A stretch of DNA of 64,000 nt from assembly GCF_029623755.1 (NCBI RefSeq), contig NZ_CP121106.1:3042352-3106351 (forward strand). Reading direction: 5' to 3'. The notes beneath the pieces were generated by a model. It searched no databases. It saw nothing but the letters and a program-made list of their open reading frames with translations, and was not told where the DNA came from. This document shows, piece by piece, positions 29,040-39,051 of this stretch. The DNA is from Altererythrobacter sp. CAU 1644. Lineage in GTDB: Bacteria > Pseudomonadota > Alphaproteobacteria > Sphingomonadales > Sphingomonadaceae. Each line of letters begins with the position of its first letter. The stretch's first letter is position 1. Position numbers and translations under genes: made by a program.

Positions 29040-31739
29040 ATGAAGAAGTTGTTGACCGGTGCATCGAGCCTGGCCGTTGCGACCTGTTGTGTCGTACCAG
29101 CCTTCGCGCAGGATGCAGGCGCGCAGGCAGGCGCGCAGCAGCAAGGCGGCATTCCGACGATCGTCGTCACCGCAACCAAGCGGTCGGAAGATGCCCAGGA
29201 CATCCCTGTGGCGGTCCAGGCGATCGGAACCGAAGAGCTCGAGAACCTCGGGATCGACGAGTTCACCGACTATCTCGTCCAGCTTCCCAACGTCACCGCC
29301 GGCGGCGGCGGCCCTGGCCAGTCGACCATCTATATTCGCGGCGTCGCCTCCACGACTCCGAACCTCACCACTGCAGGCGTGGCCGGTCTCGCGCCGAACG
29401 TCGCACTCTATCTCGACGAGCAGCCGCTCTCGCAGCCGGGCCGCAACCTCGACGTCTATGCGATCGACCTCGAGCGTATTGAAGTGCTTCCCGGGCCGCA
29501 GGGCACCCTGTTTGGCGCCAGTTCGCAGGCCGGTACGATCCGCCTGATCACCAACAAGCCGCGGCTGGGCGAGACCTCCGGTTTCGTCAACGCCAGCCTC
29601 TCCACCACCAAGGGGGGCGAGGAAAGCTACAAGCTCGAGGGCGGCATCAATCTGCCCCTGGGTGACATCGCGGCGCTCCGCGTCGTCGGCTATTATGACG
29701 ATCGCGGCGGCTATATCGACAATGTTGCCGGCACCCAGACGCTGCGCGATTCGGCGCGCTTCCGCCCCGGCACCGCAGTGCGCGAGAACGGCACGGTGGT
29801 CGGCCCCAATCGCGCCGGCTTCCAGTCGGATGCAACCAATCTTGGCGGGATCGACAGCGCCAATACGACCTTCATCGCCGCCGACAATTCGGCCCTGGTC
29901 GAAGACGACTTCAACGACACGTCCTACAAGGGCTTCCGTGCGTCCCTGCGGGCCGAACTGACGCCCGACTGGACCGTCACGCTCGGCTACGCCAAGCAGT
30001 GGGTCGATTCCGAGGGCGTGTTCTTCGAAGATCCCGATCTCGGCGAATACAACGTCCAACGCTACGAGCGCGACGAGATTGACGACGATTTCGACAACAT
30101 CAACTGGACGGTCGAAGGCCGCATCGGGGCGCTCGAAGTGCTCTACACCGGTGCCTATACCAAGCGTGATACCGCCCAGCGGATCGACTACACCGACTAT
30201 CTCTTCATCGGGCAGTACCTGCCGTACTACCTGTGCGATTCGACGGTCAGCTACCCGGTCTACAACGCGTCCTACGGCGGGGTTGCGGGCGTGCCCTTCG
30301 GCACCTGCCAGGCACCCAACCTCTATGTCGCCTCGGTGACCGATACCAAGGTGCTGACCCAGGAACTGCGCTTCAACACGCCGGCCGACAAGCGCATCCG
30401 CCTGACCGCAGGCGGGTTCTATTCGGACCTGCAGCTCGATGAGCGCAATGACTTCAACTATCCGAACAATGTGAATGCCAATGTCTTCGGATCGGGCGGC
30501 GGGTTCTCGCCGAACTTCCCGTTCATGACCGGCTACACCTCGGATGACGGGCCGTTCGCTGCGGAGACGATCTTCCGCAACGACGTCCGCCGCACCGACA
30601 AGCAATGGGGCCTGTTCGGCGAGCTCAGTTTCGACATCGTCCCCGATGTGCTGACGGCCAAATTCGGCGCCCGCTATTACGATGTCGAGGTCGATCTGGA
30701 AGGAAGCGCGAACTCATCGTTCTGCAACAGCTTCCAGCCCGACGCGAACGCCTTCGGCACCGATATCTCGGACCAGTACAATGCCGATGGGCAATTCACC
30801 TTCCGCGGCACCTGCAACACCGCGCGACACATTACCTACACCGAGGGCCAATCGATCGCCGACATCCAGGCGATCGACCCGGCATTGAGCCTGTCGCAGG
30901 CAACCGCGATCTTCAACGCGCTGGCGGCTCCGGACAAGGCCTCGACGAGCGGATATATCTTCAAGGGGAGCTTGAGCTACACCCCGACGGAAGATCTGCT
31001 CTTCTACCTGACCTACTCCGAGGGTTTCCGCCCTGGCTTGCTCAACCGGCCGGGCGGACGCGTCAATGCAGCAGGCACTTTCACCGTGCCCTTCGAGGTC
31101 GAAACCGACGAAGTAACGAACTATGAATTCGGTTGGAAAACCAACCTCGCCGGTAATCAGCTGCAGTTCAACGGAAACGCGTTCTACGTCGACATCAAAC
31201 GGCTTCAGACGACGATTTTCGATCCTACGATCACGAACCTGTTCTTCTCTGCCAATGCGGCAGATGCGAGGGTCTACGGCATAGAAGGGGACCTCGTCTG
31301 GGCGCCCTATTCAGTGCCAGGGCTGACCGTGACGAGCGCGTTCTCGATCCTCGATACGAAGATCACCAACGTCCTCATCCCGACGGGCGATGTGACCGAG
31401 GGTTCGGACCTCGCATTTGCGCCGAGCTTCCAGGGCAATATCCGAGCGCGGTACGAATGGGACCTGTCCGATACGCTGGAGGCACATATCATGCCGCAGG
31501 TCACGCACTCGGCAGGCTCGCGCAGCGATATCCTCGACAACAGCGCGATAGATATCGACAGCTGGACGATGGTTTCGCTCACGGCGGGTGTCTCGACCGG
31601 GACATGGAAGGCCGAACTGTTCGCAGACAATCTGTTCGATACGCATGCGATCCTGTCGGCGAACGGCGTGTTCGACGTGGCGCGCCAGACCCCGGCACGA
31701 CCGCGCACGATCGGTATTCGTCTCGGCTACGACTTCTAG
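29040..31739 (+). CDS. TonB-dependent outer-membrane receptor
   Basis: An 899-residue exported receptor. The signal peptide MKKLLTGASS...AFA is cleaved near residue 23. The plug begins near IVVTATKRSEDAQDIPVAVQ, with YIRGVAS and VEVLPGPQGTLFGASSQAGT typical of the plug end. The rest is a 22-strand barrel ending in GIRLGYDF (C-terminal Phe). GGGAGG sits upstream of the ATG. It heads an operon with a TPR-sulfotransferase and a BCCT transporter, a recurrent sphingomonad arrangement for the first two genes. The substrate is unknown; the BCCT partner points toward a quaternary-amine compound. Confidence 0.93.
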   Translation: MKKLLTGASSLAVATCCVVPAFAQDAGAQAGAQQQGGIPTIVVTATKRSEDAQDIPVAVQAIGTEELENLGIDEFTDYLVQLPNVTAGGGGPGQSTIYIRGVASTTPNLTTAGVAGLAPNVALYLDEQPLSQPGRNLDVYAIDLERIEVLPGPQGTLFGASSQAGTIRLITNKPRLGETSGFVNASLSTTKGGEESYKLEGGINLPLGDIAALRVVGYYDDRGGYIDNVAGTQTLRDSARFRPGTAVRENGTVVGPNRAGFQSDATNLGGIDSANTTFIAADNSALVEDDFNDTSYKGFRASLRAELTPDWTVTLGYAKQWVDSEGVFFEDPDLGEYNVQRYERDEIDDDFDNINWTVEGRIGALEVLYTGAYTKRDTAQRIDYTDYLFIGQYLPYYLCDSTVSYPVYNASYGGVAGVPFGTCQAPNLYVASVTDTKVLTQELRFNTPADKRIRLTAGGFYSDLQLDERNDFNYPNNVNANVFGSGGGFSPNFPFMTGYTSDDGPFAAETIFRNDVRRTDKQWGLFGELSFDIVPDVLTAKFGARYYDVEVDLEGSANSSFCNSFQPDANAFGTDISDQYNADGQFTFRGTCNTARHITYTEGQSIADIQAIDPALSLSQATAIFNALAAPDKASTSGYIFKGSLSYTPTEDLLFYLTYSEGFRPGLLNRPGGRVNAAGTFTVPFEVETDEVTNYEFGWKTNLAGNQLQFNGNAFYVDIKRLQTTIFDPTITNLFFSANAADARVYGIEGDLVWAPYSVPGLTVTSAFSILDTKITNVLIPTGDVTEGSDLAFAPSFQGNIRARYEWDLSDTLEAHIMPQVTHSAGSRSDILDNSAIDIDSWTMVSLTAGVSTGTWKAELFADNLFDTHAILSANGVFDVARQTPARPRTIGIRLGYDF

Positions 31740-31789
31740 GCGCCGGATCGCAAACCGACCGGATATTTGTGATCAAGAGTGCCGATGAT

Positions 31790-33841
31790 ATGACGAGAGC
31801 GTCCCGGCCCGACCGGGGCGCTCTTTTCAATGCCAATCCGGACAGCACCATCCAGGAAAACGATCTCGAAACACGCCTCAAGGACGCGCAGAAGCAGGTC
31901 CAGACAGGCGATCTCGCCGCAGCGTCTACTATCGTGGCCGAAATCCTCTCGGATGAGCCCCGGTCGCGCGACGCGCTGTACCTCAAGGCGGTAATCGAGC
32001 GTTTCCAGGGCAATCCCGACGCGGCGCTGCGATCGATCGAGGAAATCAAGGCGGTCGCCCCGGAATTCGGGCGCGCCCACCAGGAAGAAGCGCACCTCCA
32101 CTATCACGCGGGTAGATACGAGCAGGCGCTCGAGGCATATCGCCGGGCCTGCCACTACAATCCCTCGCTCATCGCCAGTTGGGATCGGCAGGCCGAGCTG
32201 TTCCAGCGCATCGGCAACCAGGGAGAAGCGCGCAAATGCGCCGAGCAGGCGCGGTGGCTCAAGTCGCTCCCGCCGCCGGTCCGCGCGGCGATGAACCACA
32301 TCCACGAAGGGCGCCTGATCAAGGCCGAAGAGATGTGCCGCGCCTTCCTCCAGCACAACCCCCGGCATGTCGACGCCATGCGGATGCTGGCCGATATCGG
32401 CGCCCGCCTCAATGTGATGGAGGACGCCGAGTTCCTGCTCGAAAGCGCGGTCGCGTTCGAGCCCGAGCACGTATCCGCGCGGCTCGAATACATGCAGATC
32501 CTGCGCAAGCGCCAGAATTACGAAGCGGCGCTCGAACAGGCGCAGATCCTCTACGAGAGCAATCCGGAAGACCCGGTGTTCCAGTCGAACCTTGCGATCG
32601 AGAGTATGCACAACAACCGCTTCGAGCGCGCCTTCGAGCTGTTCGATCGCGTCCTTGAGAAGCAGCCCGGCGATCCTTCCACGCTGACCAGCCGGGGGCA
32701 TGCGCTGAAGACCTTTGGCAAGCATGACGATGCGGTCGAAAGTTATCGCCGCGCCTATCGCTCCATGCCCGAACATGGCGATGCCTGGTTCGGCCTTGCC
32801 AACCTCAAGACCTATCGCTTCACCGATGATGAGGTGGCGATCATGCAGCGCGAGGAAGCCGGTGACCGGCTGGGCTACAACGCGCGGGCGCAGGTCTGCT
32901 TCTCGCTCGGCAAGGCCTTCGAGGATCGCAAGGAATACGAGCCGGCCTTCGAATATTACCGCCGCGGCAACGAGCTGAAGCGGGTGCAGTCGCGCTACGA
33001 CGCCGATCAGATGACCGAGGAATTCGCGGCCCAGCGCGAGGTCTGCACGCCCGAATTGTTCGAGCGGCAGGGCGGCAAGGGTTTCCCAGCACCCGACCCG
33101 ATCTTCATCGTCGGGCTGCCGCGCGCAGGCTCCACCCTGCTCGAACAGATCATCGCCAGCCACAGCCAGGTCGACGGCACGCTCGAGCTTCCGAATATCC
33201 TTTCGCTTGCGCACCGGCTGCGGCGCCGCAAGCAGGTGACCGATCAGTCGCAGTACCCGCAGATCCTGCACGAGCTGACCGACGAGCAACTGCACCAGTT
33301 CGGCGAGAAGTTCATCGAGGACACGCGGGTCCACCGCGCCGGAGCCCCCTTCTTCATCGACAAGATGCCGAATAATTTCCGGCATATCGGGCTGATCAAG
33401 CTGATCCTGCCCAATGCCAAGATCATCGACGCCCGCCGCGCGCCGATGTCCTGCTGTTTCTCGGGCTTCAAGCAGCTGTTTGCCGAGGGGCAGGAGTTCA
33501 CCTACGGCCTCAACGAGGTGGGGCGTTACTATCACGATTACGTCCACCTGATGCGCCACTGGCACGAGGTGCTGCCGGGCCAGATCCTGCATGTGCAGTA
33601 CGAGGACGTGGTTGCCGATACCGAGGCGCAGGTGCGCCGCATCCTCGACTACCTCGACCTGCCATTCGAGGAAGCTTGCCTGCAATTCCACAAGACCGAG
33701 CGCGTCGTCCGCACGGCCAGCAGCGAGCAGGTGCGCCAACCGATCAATACCAAGGGCCTCGAGGCCTGGAAGCCGTTCGAACCCTGGCTCGATCCGCTCA
33801 AGGATGCGCTGGGCGACGTGCTGGAAGATTATCGCCGCTAG
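31790..33841 (+). CDS. TPR-repeat sulfotransferase
   Basis: A 683-residue protein. The first 430 residues or so are tandem tetratricopeptide repeats (ALEAYRRACHYNPS, AFELFDRVLEKQPGDPS and others). The C-terminal third is a sulfotransferase fold with the PAPS phosphate loop IFIVGLPRAGSTLLEQII and a later RAPMSCCFSGFKQLF. The ATG at 31790 is used; GTG 31769 is possible. It lies 50 bases after the TonB receptor gene and 22 before the BCCT gene. Known of the family: TPR-sulfotransferases often sit next to TonB receptors in sphingomonads. What is sulfated here is not known. Confidence 0.9.
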   Translation: MTRASRPDRGALFNANPDSTIQENDLETRLKDAQKQVQTGDLAAASTIVAEILSDEPRSRDALYLKAVIERFQGNPDAALRSIEEIKAVAPEFGRAHQEEAHLHYHAGRYEQALEAYRRACHYNPSLIASWDRQAELFQRIGNQGEARKCAEQARWLKSLPPPVRAAMNHIHEGRLIKAEEMCRAFLQHNPRHVDAMRMLADIGARLNVMEDAEFLLESAVAFEPEHVSARLEYMQILRKRQNYEAALEQAQILYESNPEDPVFQSNLAIESMHNNRFERAFELFDRVLEKQPGDPSTLTSRGHALKTFGKHDDAVESYRRAYRSMPEHGDAWFGLANLKTYRFTDDEVAIMQREEAGDRLGYNARAQVCFSLGKAFEDRKEYEPAFEYYRRGNELKRVQSRYDADQMTEEFAAQREVCTPELFERQGGKGFPAPDPIFIVGLPRAGSTLLEQIIASHSQVDGTLELPNILSLAHRLRRRKQVTDQSQYPQILHELTDEQLHQFGEKFIEDTRVHRAGAPFFIDKMPNNFRHIGLIKLILPNAKIIDARRAPMSCCFSGFKQLFAEGQEFTYGLNEVGRYYHDYVHLMRHWHEVLPGQILHVQYEDVVADTEAQVRRILDYLDLPFEEACLQFHKTERVVRTASSEQVRQPINTKGLEAWKPFEPWLDPLKDALGDVLEDYRR

Positions 33842-33863
33842 CGGGGCACAGGGAGGGATTCTG

Positions 33864-35549
33864 ATGACCGATGAGACCAGCGCGCGTATCGCGCCGCCGC
33901 TGACCGACCTGCCCATCGCAGTGTCGGAGCGGGGATTCTACTCGGGATTCAGCAAGCACGTTACGATCCCTTCGAAGATCATCATTTCGCTGCTGATCGT
34001 CTGGGCGATCGCCTTCCCGGTCAATGCGGGCGAAGTGCTGGGCATTGCCAACACCACCATCATCCGGCTGTTTTCGGGCTGGTACGTGTGGCTGGTGGGG
34101 GGCTTCCTCGTGCTGAGCATCATCCTCGCCGCCCTTCCCGCTTCCGGCAAGCTCAGGCTTGGCCGAGCCGGAGACGTCCCCGAGTTCTCGCGCTTCTCCT
34201 GGTTCGCGATGATGTTCGGCGCGGGCCTCGGCATCGGCATGCTGACCTATTCGACCGGCGAACCGCTGTCGCATCTGCAGAACAACCCGGTCATCATTGC
34301 CGGGGAGGCGACCGCGCTGACCGAAAACGCGGTACGCTCGGCCTATGTCTATTCCTTCCTCCACTGGGGCTTCTCCGCCTGGGCGATCTACGCGCTGGTG
34401 GGCCTTGCGATCGGCTATGTCGCCTATCGCCGCGGTCTGCCGCTGACGATCCGCTCGGGCCTCGCTCCATTGCTGGGCCATCGCTTGAGCGGGATGAGCG
34501 GCCATGCCGTCGACATCGTGGCGGTGGTGGCGACGATCCTCGGCATCTCCGTCACCCTGGGGCTCGGCGTCGAGCAGTTCGTACAGGGTCTCAACCGCAT
34601 CGGCATGGGCGACTGGCTGCTGGCCAAGGACAATTCGGCCTCCATACCCGCCATCGTGCTCGCCCTGATGATCATCGTAGGTGCCTCGACGCTCTCCGCG
34701 CTTTCGGGCGTCGGTAAAGGGATCAAATGGCTTTCGAACCTCAATCTCGTGCTGTCTTTCATCCTGTTTGCAGCCTTCCTGATCGCGGGATCGGCTTTGT
34801 TCAGCCTCGAGATTTTCGCCCGCGGCCTGCTCGACTACGTCACCGCCCTGCCCGCACTCTCATTCATCACCAATGCGCCCGACGGAACCACGATCGGCGA
34901 TGGGATCGCGCAGTGGCAACTCGACTGGACCGTGTTCTACTGGGCCTGGTGGATCGCCTTTGCTCCCTTCGTCGGCATGTTCATTGCGCGCGTTTCCAAG
35001 GGGCGAACCGTGCGCGAATACATCCTCGGCGTGGTGATCGCCCCGGCGCTGATGTGCTTTGTCTGGCTGTCGCTCGTCGGCGGGACGGCGGTCGAGCTGG
35101 TGCTGAGCGGCGCTGGGGAAGGCAATATCGTCGGCACGGTGCTGTCGGACCAACTCTACGCTACCATCGCCGCGCTGATGGACTCAGGCCTCGCCTATGC
35201 CTTTTCGGTGCTCGTGGTTCTGCTGCTGCTGACCTACGTCATTACGTCCGCCGACAGCGCGATCCTGGTGGTCAACACGATCAATGCGGGCGGCAACGAC
35301 AGCGACCATGGCCGCAGGCACATCATGTTCTGGGGCGTCGCCATCGCGCTGGTCGTGGGCAGCCTGCTGTTGGTCGGCGGGCTCGACGCGATCCGCACCG
35401 CCATGATCATCGGCGCGCTACCCTTCAGCTTCGTAAGCGCGCTGCTGGCGGTGGCGGTCGTGAAGGCGATCTGGCGCGACACGATCCGCCTGCGGCACGG
35501 CATCGAATGCACCGTGCCGCCCGAAGCGAAGGCCGATCCCGCTAGCTGA
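33864..35549 (+). CDS. BCCT-family betaine/carnitine/choline transporter
   Basis: A 561-residue inner-membrane transporter with twelve hydrophobic segments. The glycine-rich FGAGLGIGMLTYSTGEPL is the substrate-helix motif, and WAWWIAFAPFVGMFIARVSK is the BCCT signature. The ATG at 33864 has GGGAGGG seven bases upstream; a longer frame reaches back into the sulfotransferase gene and is rejected. Likely imports a trimethylammonium compound (glycine betaine, carnitine, choline or a relative) by ion symport. Its stop overlaps the convergent methyltransferase gene's end by eight bases, so import and demethylation genes are adjacent. Confidence 0.94.
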   Translation: MTDETSARIAPPLTDLPIAVSERGFYSGFSKHVTIPSKIIISLLIVWAIAFPVNAGEVLGIANTTIIRLFSGWYVWLVGGFLVLSIILAALPASGKLRLGRAGDVPEFSRFSWFAMMFGAGLGIGMLTYSTGEPLSHLQNNPVIIAGEATALTENAVRSAYVYSFLHWGFSAWAIYALVGLAIGYVAYRRGLPLTIRSGLAPLLGHRLSGMSGHAVDIVAVVATILGISVTLGLGVEQFVQGLNRIGMGDWLLAKDNSASIPAIVLALMIIVGASTLSALSGVGKGIKWLSNLNLVLSFILFAAFLIAGSALFSLEIFARGLLDYVTALPALSFITNAPDGTTIGDGIAQWQLDWTVFYWAWWIAFAPFVGMFIARVSKGRTVREYILGVVIAPALMCFVWLSLVGGTAVELVLSGAGEGNIVGTVLSDQLYATIAALMDSGLAYAFSVLVVLLLLTYVITSADSAILVVNTINAGGNDSDHGRRHIMFWGVAIALVVGSLLLVGGLDAIRTAMIIGALPFSFVSALLAVAVVKAIWRDTIRLRHGIECTVPPEAKADPAS

Positions 35550-37077
35550 TGTTCGAATCCGGGAAGCTTGCCTTTCGGGTTTCCATGAACTCGATGAGCC
35601 GCGCGTCGATCTCTGGGTCAAGTTCGGGCGCGACATAGTCGGCCAGCAGTTGCTTGTAGAGCTGCTCGGCGCGCTGCTCGGCATCTAGCTTGCCGTCTTC
35701 GACCCACTGCTCGTAGCTGTTGTTGTCGGCAATTGTCGACCGGTAGAAGGCGCTCTTGAAGTTCGCCTGCGTGTGGCTGCAACCAAGGAAATGCTGGCCA
35801 GGGCCGACTTCACGCAACGCGTCCATCGCCTGCCCGTTCTCGCTCATGTCGACGCCATTGGCATAGACCGCCATCATCGCCGCCTGGTCGCAGTCCATGA
35901 CGAACTTCTCGTAGCCCATGGCAAGCCCGCCCTCGAGCCAGCCGGCGGTGTGGAGCATGAAGTTTACGCCCGCGAGCAGCCCCTGCTGCAGCGTGTTGGC
36001 TGCTTCATAGGCGGCCTGCGCATCGGGCACCTTGGACGCGGTGAAACCGCCCGCACTGCGGAACGGCACGCCGAGACGCCGCGCCAGCGCAGCGCCGACG
36101 TTGATCACCAACGAAGCCTCGGGCGAACCAAAGGTCGGCGCGCCCGACTGCATCGACATCGAGCTTACAAAATTGCCGTAGATCACCGGCGCGCCGGGGC
36201 GCACCAGCTGGGCGAGCGACATGCCGACCATGCCCTCGGCAAGCGACTGCGCAGCAACTGCCGCGACCGTGACCGGGCTCATCGCGCCCGCGACGATGAA
36301 GGGGCTGACCATCACCGCCTGGTTGTGCCGTGCATAGACCTTGAGCGAACCGAGCATGGTGTCGTCGAAGGTCATCGGCGAATTGGCGTTGATGAGGTTG
36401 ATCAGCACACAATTGTTCTCGACGAAGTCGTCGCCGAACACGATCTTGGCCATCGCGACCGAATCCTCGGCGCGGCTCGGATGCGTGACAGAGCCCATGA
36501 AGGCCTTGTCGCTATATTTGATGTGGCTGTAGACCATGTCGAAATGGCGCTTGTTCACCGGCAGGTCGACAGGCTCGCAGATCGTGCCGCCCGAATGGTG
36601 CAGGCTGTCGGCCATGTAGGCCAGCTTCACGAAATTACGGAAGTCCTCAATCGTAGCATAGCGGCGGCCGCCTTCGCGCGAATAGACGAAGGGCGAGCCA
36701 TAGGCCGGGACCAGCACGGTGTTGTTGCCGCCGATCTCGACATTGTTGGCCGGATTGCGCGCATATTGCGTGAACTGACGCGGTGCGGTCGCCTGGATCA
36801 GTCCGCGGCACATTCCGCGTGGAAAGCGCACGCGTTCGCCGTCGGCAGTGGCGCCCGCCTTGACGAAAATCTCGATAGTCTCGGGGTCGTCCTTGATGTC
36901 GATCCCGATCTCGGAAAGGATCGTCTCGGCATTCTCTTCGATCTTGGCGAGATCGGCATCGCCGAGTACCTCGTAGGGCGGGATGTTGCGCTTGATATAG
37001 GGCGCGCGCGGCGTTGCCTCGGCAGCATTGGCTGCGGCCCGGCCGCGACGGCCCCCGGAACGTCCTTCTCTCGCCAT
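35542..37077 (-). CDS. MttB-family (non-pyrrolysine) corrinoid methyltransferase, probable glycine betaine:corrinoid
   Basis: A 511-residue member of the trimethylamine methyltransferase superfamily (COG5598). The frame has no internal TAG, so it lacks pyrrolysine and belongs with the glycine betaine (MtgB), proline betaine or carnitine enzymes rather than MttB. YGSPFVYSREGGRRYA, GLLAGVNFMLHTAGWLEGGL and CSHTQANFKSAFYRS are family-like. An unusual Arg/Gly-rich N-terminus (MAREGRSGGRRGRAAAN) precedes the barrel. Last gene of the corrinoid operon, 14 bases after the activase. Predicted reaction: methyl transfer from a quaternary amine to the Co(I) corrinoid protein, giving dimethylglycine if the substrate is betaine. 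The substrate is inferred from DMGDH/Sox and BCCT neighbours. Confidence 0.88.
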   Translation of the reverse strand: MAREGRSGGRRGRAAANAAEATPRAPYIKRNIPPYEVLGDADLAKIEENAETILSEIGIDIKDDPETIEIFVKAGATADGERVRFPRGMCRGLIQATAPRQFTQYARNPANNVEIGGNNTVLVPAYGSPFVYSREGGRRYATIEDFRNFVKLAYMADSLHHSGGTICEPVDLPVNKRHFDMVYSHIKYSDKAFMGSVTHPSRAEDSVAMAKIVFGDDFVENNCVLINLINANSPMTFDDTMLGSLKVYARHNQAVMVSPFIVAGAMSPVTVAAVAAQSLAEGMVGMSLAQLVRPGAPVIYGNFVSSMSMQSGAPTFGSPEASLVINVGAALARRLGVPFRSAGGFTASKVPDAQAAYEAANTLQQGLLAGVNFMLHTAGWLEGGLAMGYEKFVMDCDQAAMMAVYANGVDMSENGQAMDALREVGPGQHFLGCSHTQANFKSAFYRSTIADNNSYEQWVEDGKLDAEQRAEQLYKQLLADYVAPELDPEIDARLIEFMETRKASFPDSNIS

Positions 37078-37091
37078 TGTACTCGTCCTTC

Positions 37092-39044
37092 CTATGCTGT
37101 CCTGTCGCGCGAGCGGCGCCGGCGGCCCCGCCCCTGCTGGTTGTCATCGCTCGTCTGCGGCGCGGTGGGAAAAGCCATCGCCTCGACGAAATAGTCCTGG
37201 AACTTGGGTTCGGTCGCGGTTTCGACCTTCTCGATCAGGCGGACCGCCTCGACCAGCTTGTGCTGTTCGGCGCGGTTGAACATCGCCATGGCGGCGCCCA
37301 TCCCTGCGGCATTGCCGATCGAGCGGATCTGCGCCGCCTCGGCGCCCGGGATGATCCCGATCCGCGCAACATATTCGGCGTCGAGATGATTGCCGAAGGC
37401 ACCGGCCAGCAGCACTTCGTCGAAGCTCTCGCACCCGAGATGATCGGTTAGCAGGCGTACGCCTGCCGCCAGCGCGGCCTTGGCCAACTGCACGCTGCGA
37501 ATGTCGGTCTGCTTGATCCAGATCTGCGCGCCGGGCTGGTCGACGAGGAGGAATTTCCAGCTCTTGCCGTCCTCCACGAAACGCGCCGGGCAGGATTCGG
37601 GACGGAACAAGCCGCCGCGATCGATAAAGCCCGCATCGGCCAGCTCGACCATGACTTCGAAAATGCCCGAACCGCAGATGCCGCTGATCCGGTGCGGCAG
37701 TGCAGAGCCGTCGCTGTCCGACAGCCAGCCGTCGTGGCCAATGATACGCACCTTGCTCTCGCCCGTAGCGGGGTCGATCCGCACGCGTTCGATCGCGCCC
37801 TTGCTCGCGCGCACGCCGGCGCTGATTTCCGCCCCTTCGAAGGCCGGACCGGTGGGCGAGGATGCCGCCGCGACCTTGCCGCCGTGGCTCAGCACGATTT
37901 CGGCATTGGTGCCGATATCGACGAGCAGGACGCTGCGTCCCTCCATCGCGTCGATCTGGGTGAGATAAGCGCCGGTGGTGTCCGCGCCGACGTGCCCGCC
38001 AACCAGGGGAAGCATGGTCACCCGTGCACTTTCCGAAAGACCAAGATCGAGCAGCCGCGCGGGAACCTCAAACAGGTCCTTCACCGCGAGCGTGAATGGC
38101 GCTTGACCAAGTTCGACCGGCGATATGCCAAGGAAAAGGTGGTGCATGATCGGATTGCCCACCGCGACAACCTCAAGGATCTGGTTGTGGCCGAGATTGA
38201 GAGTGACCCGCGCCTGTTCGAGCATCGCGGCGACCTGCTCGCGCACCGCCTGCGTGAGCTTCTCCTCGCCGCCCTTGTTGAGCATGCAATAGGACACGCG
38301 GCTCATCAGATCCTCGCCGAAGCGGATCTGCGGATTCATCGCGCTGGCTTCGTAGGCGAGCTCGCCTTGCGAAAGGTCGTAAACATAGAGCGCGATCGAG
38401 GTCGATCCGATATCGATCGCCGCGCCGTAGACATGGAACATTTCCGGCGGCCAGATGTCGATGATCTGCCGGTCGTCGCGCACCACAGCGATCAGGCGGC
38501 GGTCGTTCTTCGCCAGGATCGGCTGCAGCTTGACCAGCGTGCGGTGCTTGGGAGCCGCGTCGATGCCGAACTGGCGCAGCGCTGCACTGAGCGCTTCGGC
38601 ATCGGACGGATTGTCGTCGAGGCCCTGCTGCGGAAGCTCGAGCATGTAGAGCTTTACGGCCGGGTCAAGCTCGGTCAGGAAGGCGACCGAAGCCTTGGAA
38701 ATGCTGGTCTCGTACTCGCGCGCATCGGCGGGAACATCGACCACGACGTCGCCCAGCACTTTCGCACGACAGGCCAAGCGGCGGCCAGGCGGCAACCTGC
38801 CCTTGTCCACCCCACGCTGTTCGCTCTCCGTCCATTCCGAGAGCGCGTCTTCGCCGACGGTAATTCCGTATTTCGCATGACTGCCCGGCTCGACCTCGAC
38901 CTGGCAGCGATTGCACATGCCCTTCCCGCCGCAGATCGACTGCAGGTCGACCCCGGCCGCCAGCGCAACGTCGTAGACGGTTTGGTCGCCGCTTGCCGTG
39001 GCGCGGATGCCCGAAGGCGTGAAGATGACCTTGTGCTGCGTCAT
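37092..39044 (-). CDS. Ferredoxin-domain corrinoid activation protein (RACo/RamA-like, DUF4445)
   Basis: A 650-residue protein that reactivates oxidised Co(II) corrinoid to Co(I) using ATP. The N-terminal [2Fe-2S] ferredoxin domain has C38, C44, C47 (CGGKGMCNRC) and C92. A linker follows, then an ASKHA ATPase/DUF4445 domain (AAIDIGSTSIALYVYDL, LLVDIGTNAEIVL, GICGSGIFEVMVEL). The start is ATG 39044; a longer frame to 39299 overlaps the GFA gene and has no motif. It ends with an Arg-rich tail (QGRGRRRRSRDRTA). The operon position between the methyl-THF enzyme and the MttB homologue is exactly where a reactivase is expected. Confidence 0.9.
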   Translation of the reverse strand: MTQHKVIFTPSGIRATASGDQTVYDVALAAGVDLQSICGGKGMCNRCQVEVEPGSHAKYGITVGEDALSEWTESEQRGVDKGRLPPGRRLACRAKVLGDVVVDVPADAREYETSISKASVAFLTELDPAVKLYMLELPQQGLDDNPSDAEALSAALRQFGIDAAPKHRTLVKLQPILAKNDRRLIAVVRDDRQIIDIWPPEMFHVYGAAIDIGSTSIALYVYDLSQGELAYEASAMNPQIRFGEDLMSRVSYCMLNKGGEEKLTQAVREQVAAMLEQARVTLNLGHNQILEVVAVGNPIMHHLFLGISPVELGQAPFTLAVKDLFEVPARLLDLGLSESARVTMLPLVGGHVGADTTGAYLTQIDAMEGRSVLLVDIGTNAEIVLSHGGKVAAASSPTGPAFEGAEISAGVRASKGAIERVRIDPATGESKVRIIGHDGWLSDSDGSALPHRISGICGSGIFEVMVELADAGFIDRGGLFRPESCPARFVEDGKSWKFLLVDQPGAQIWIKQTDIRSVQLAKAALAAGVRLLTDHLGCESFDEVLLAGAFGNHLDAEYVARIGIIPGAEAAQIRSIGNAAGMGAAMAMFNRAEQHKLVEAVRLIEKVETATEPKFQDYFVEAMAFPTAPQTSDDNQQGRGRRRRSRDRTA

Positions 39045-39051
39045 CAGAGCC

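Noticed and set aside
28878..30605. 575-codon minus-strand frame opposite the TonB receptor
   Set aside because: The receptor's signal peptide and plug motifs are on the plus strand; the antisense frame is repetitive Val/Gly/Asp without motifs.
31736..33916. 726-codon minus-strand frame opposite the TPR-sulfotransferase
   Set aside because: The plus-strand frame has clear TPR and PAPS-loop motifs; the opposite frame has none.
35542..37077. Pyrrolysine (amber read-through) in the MttB homologue
   Set aside because: The frame is continuous over 511 codons with no internal TAG.
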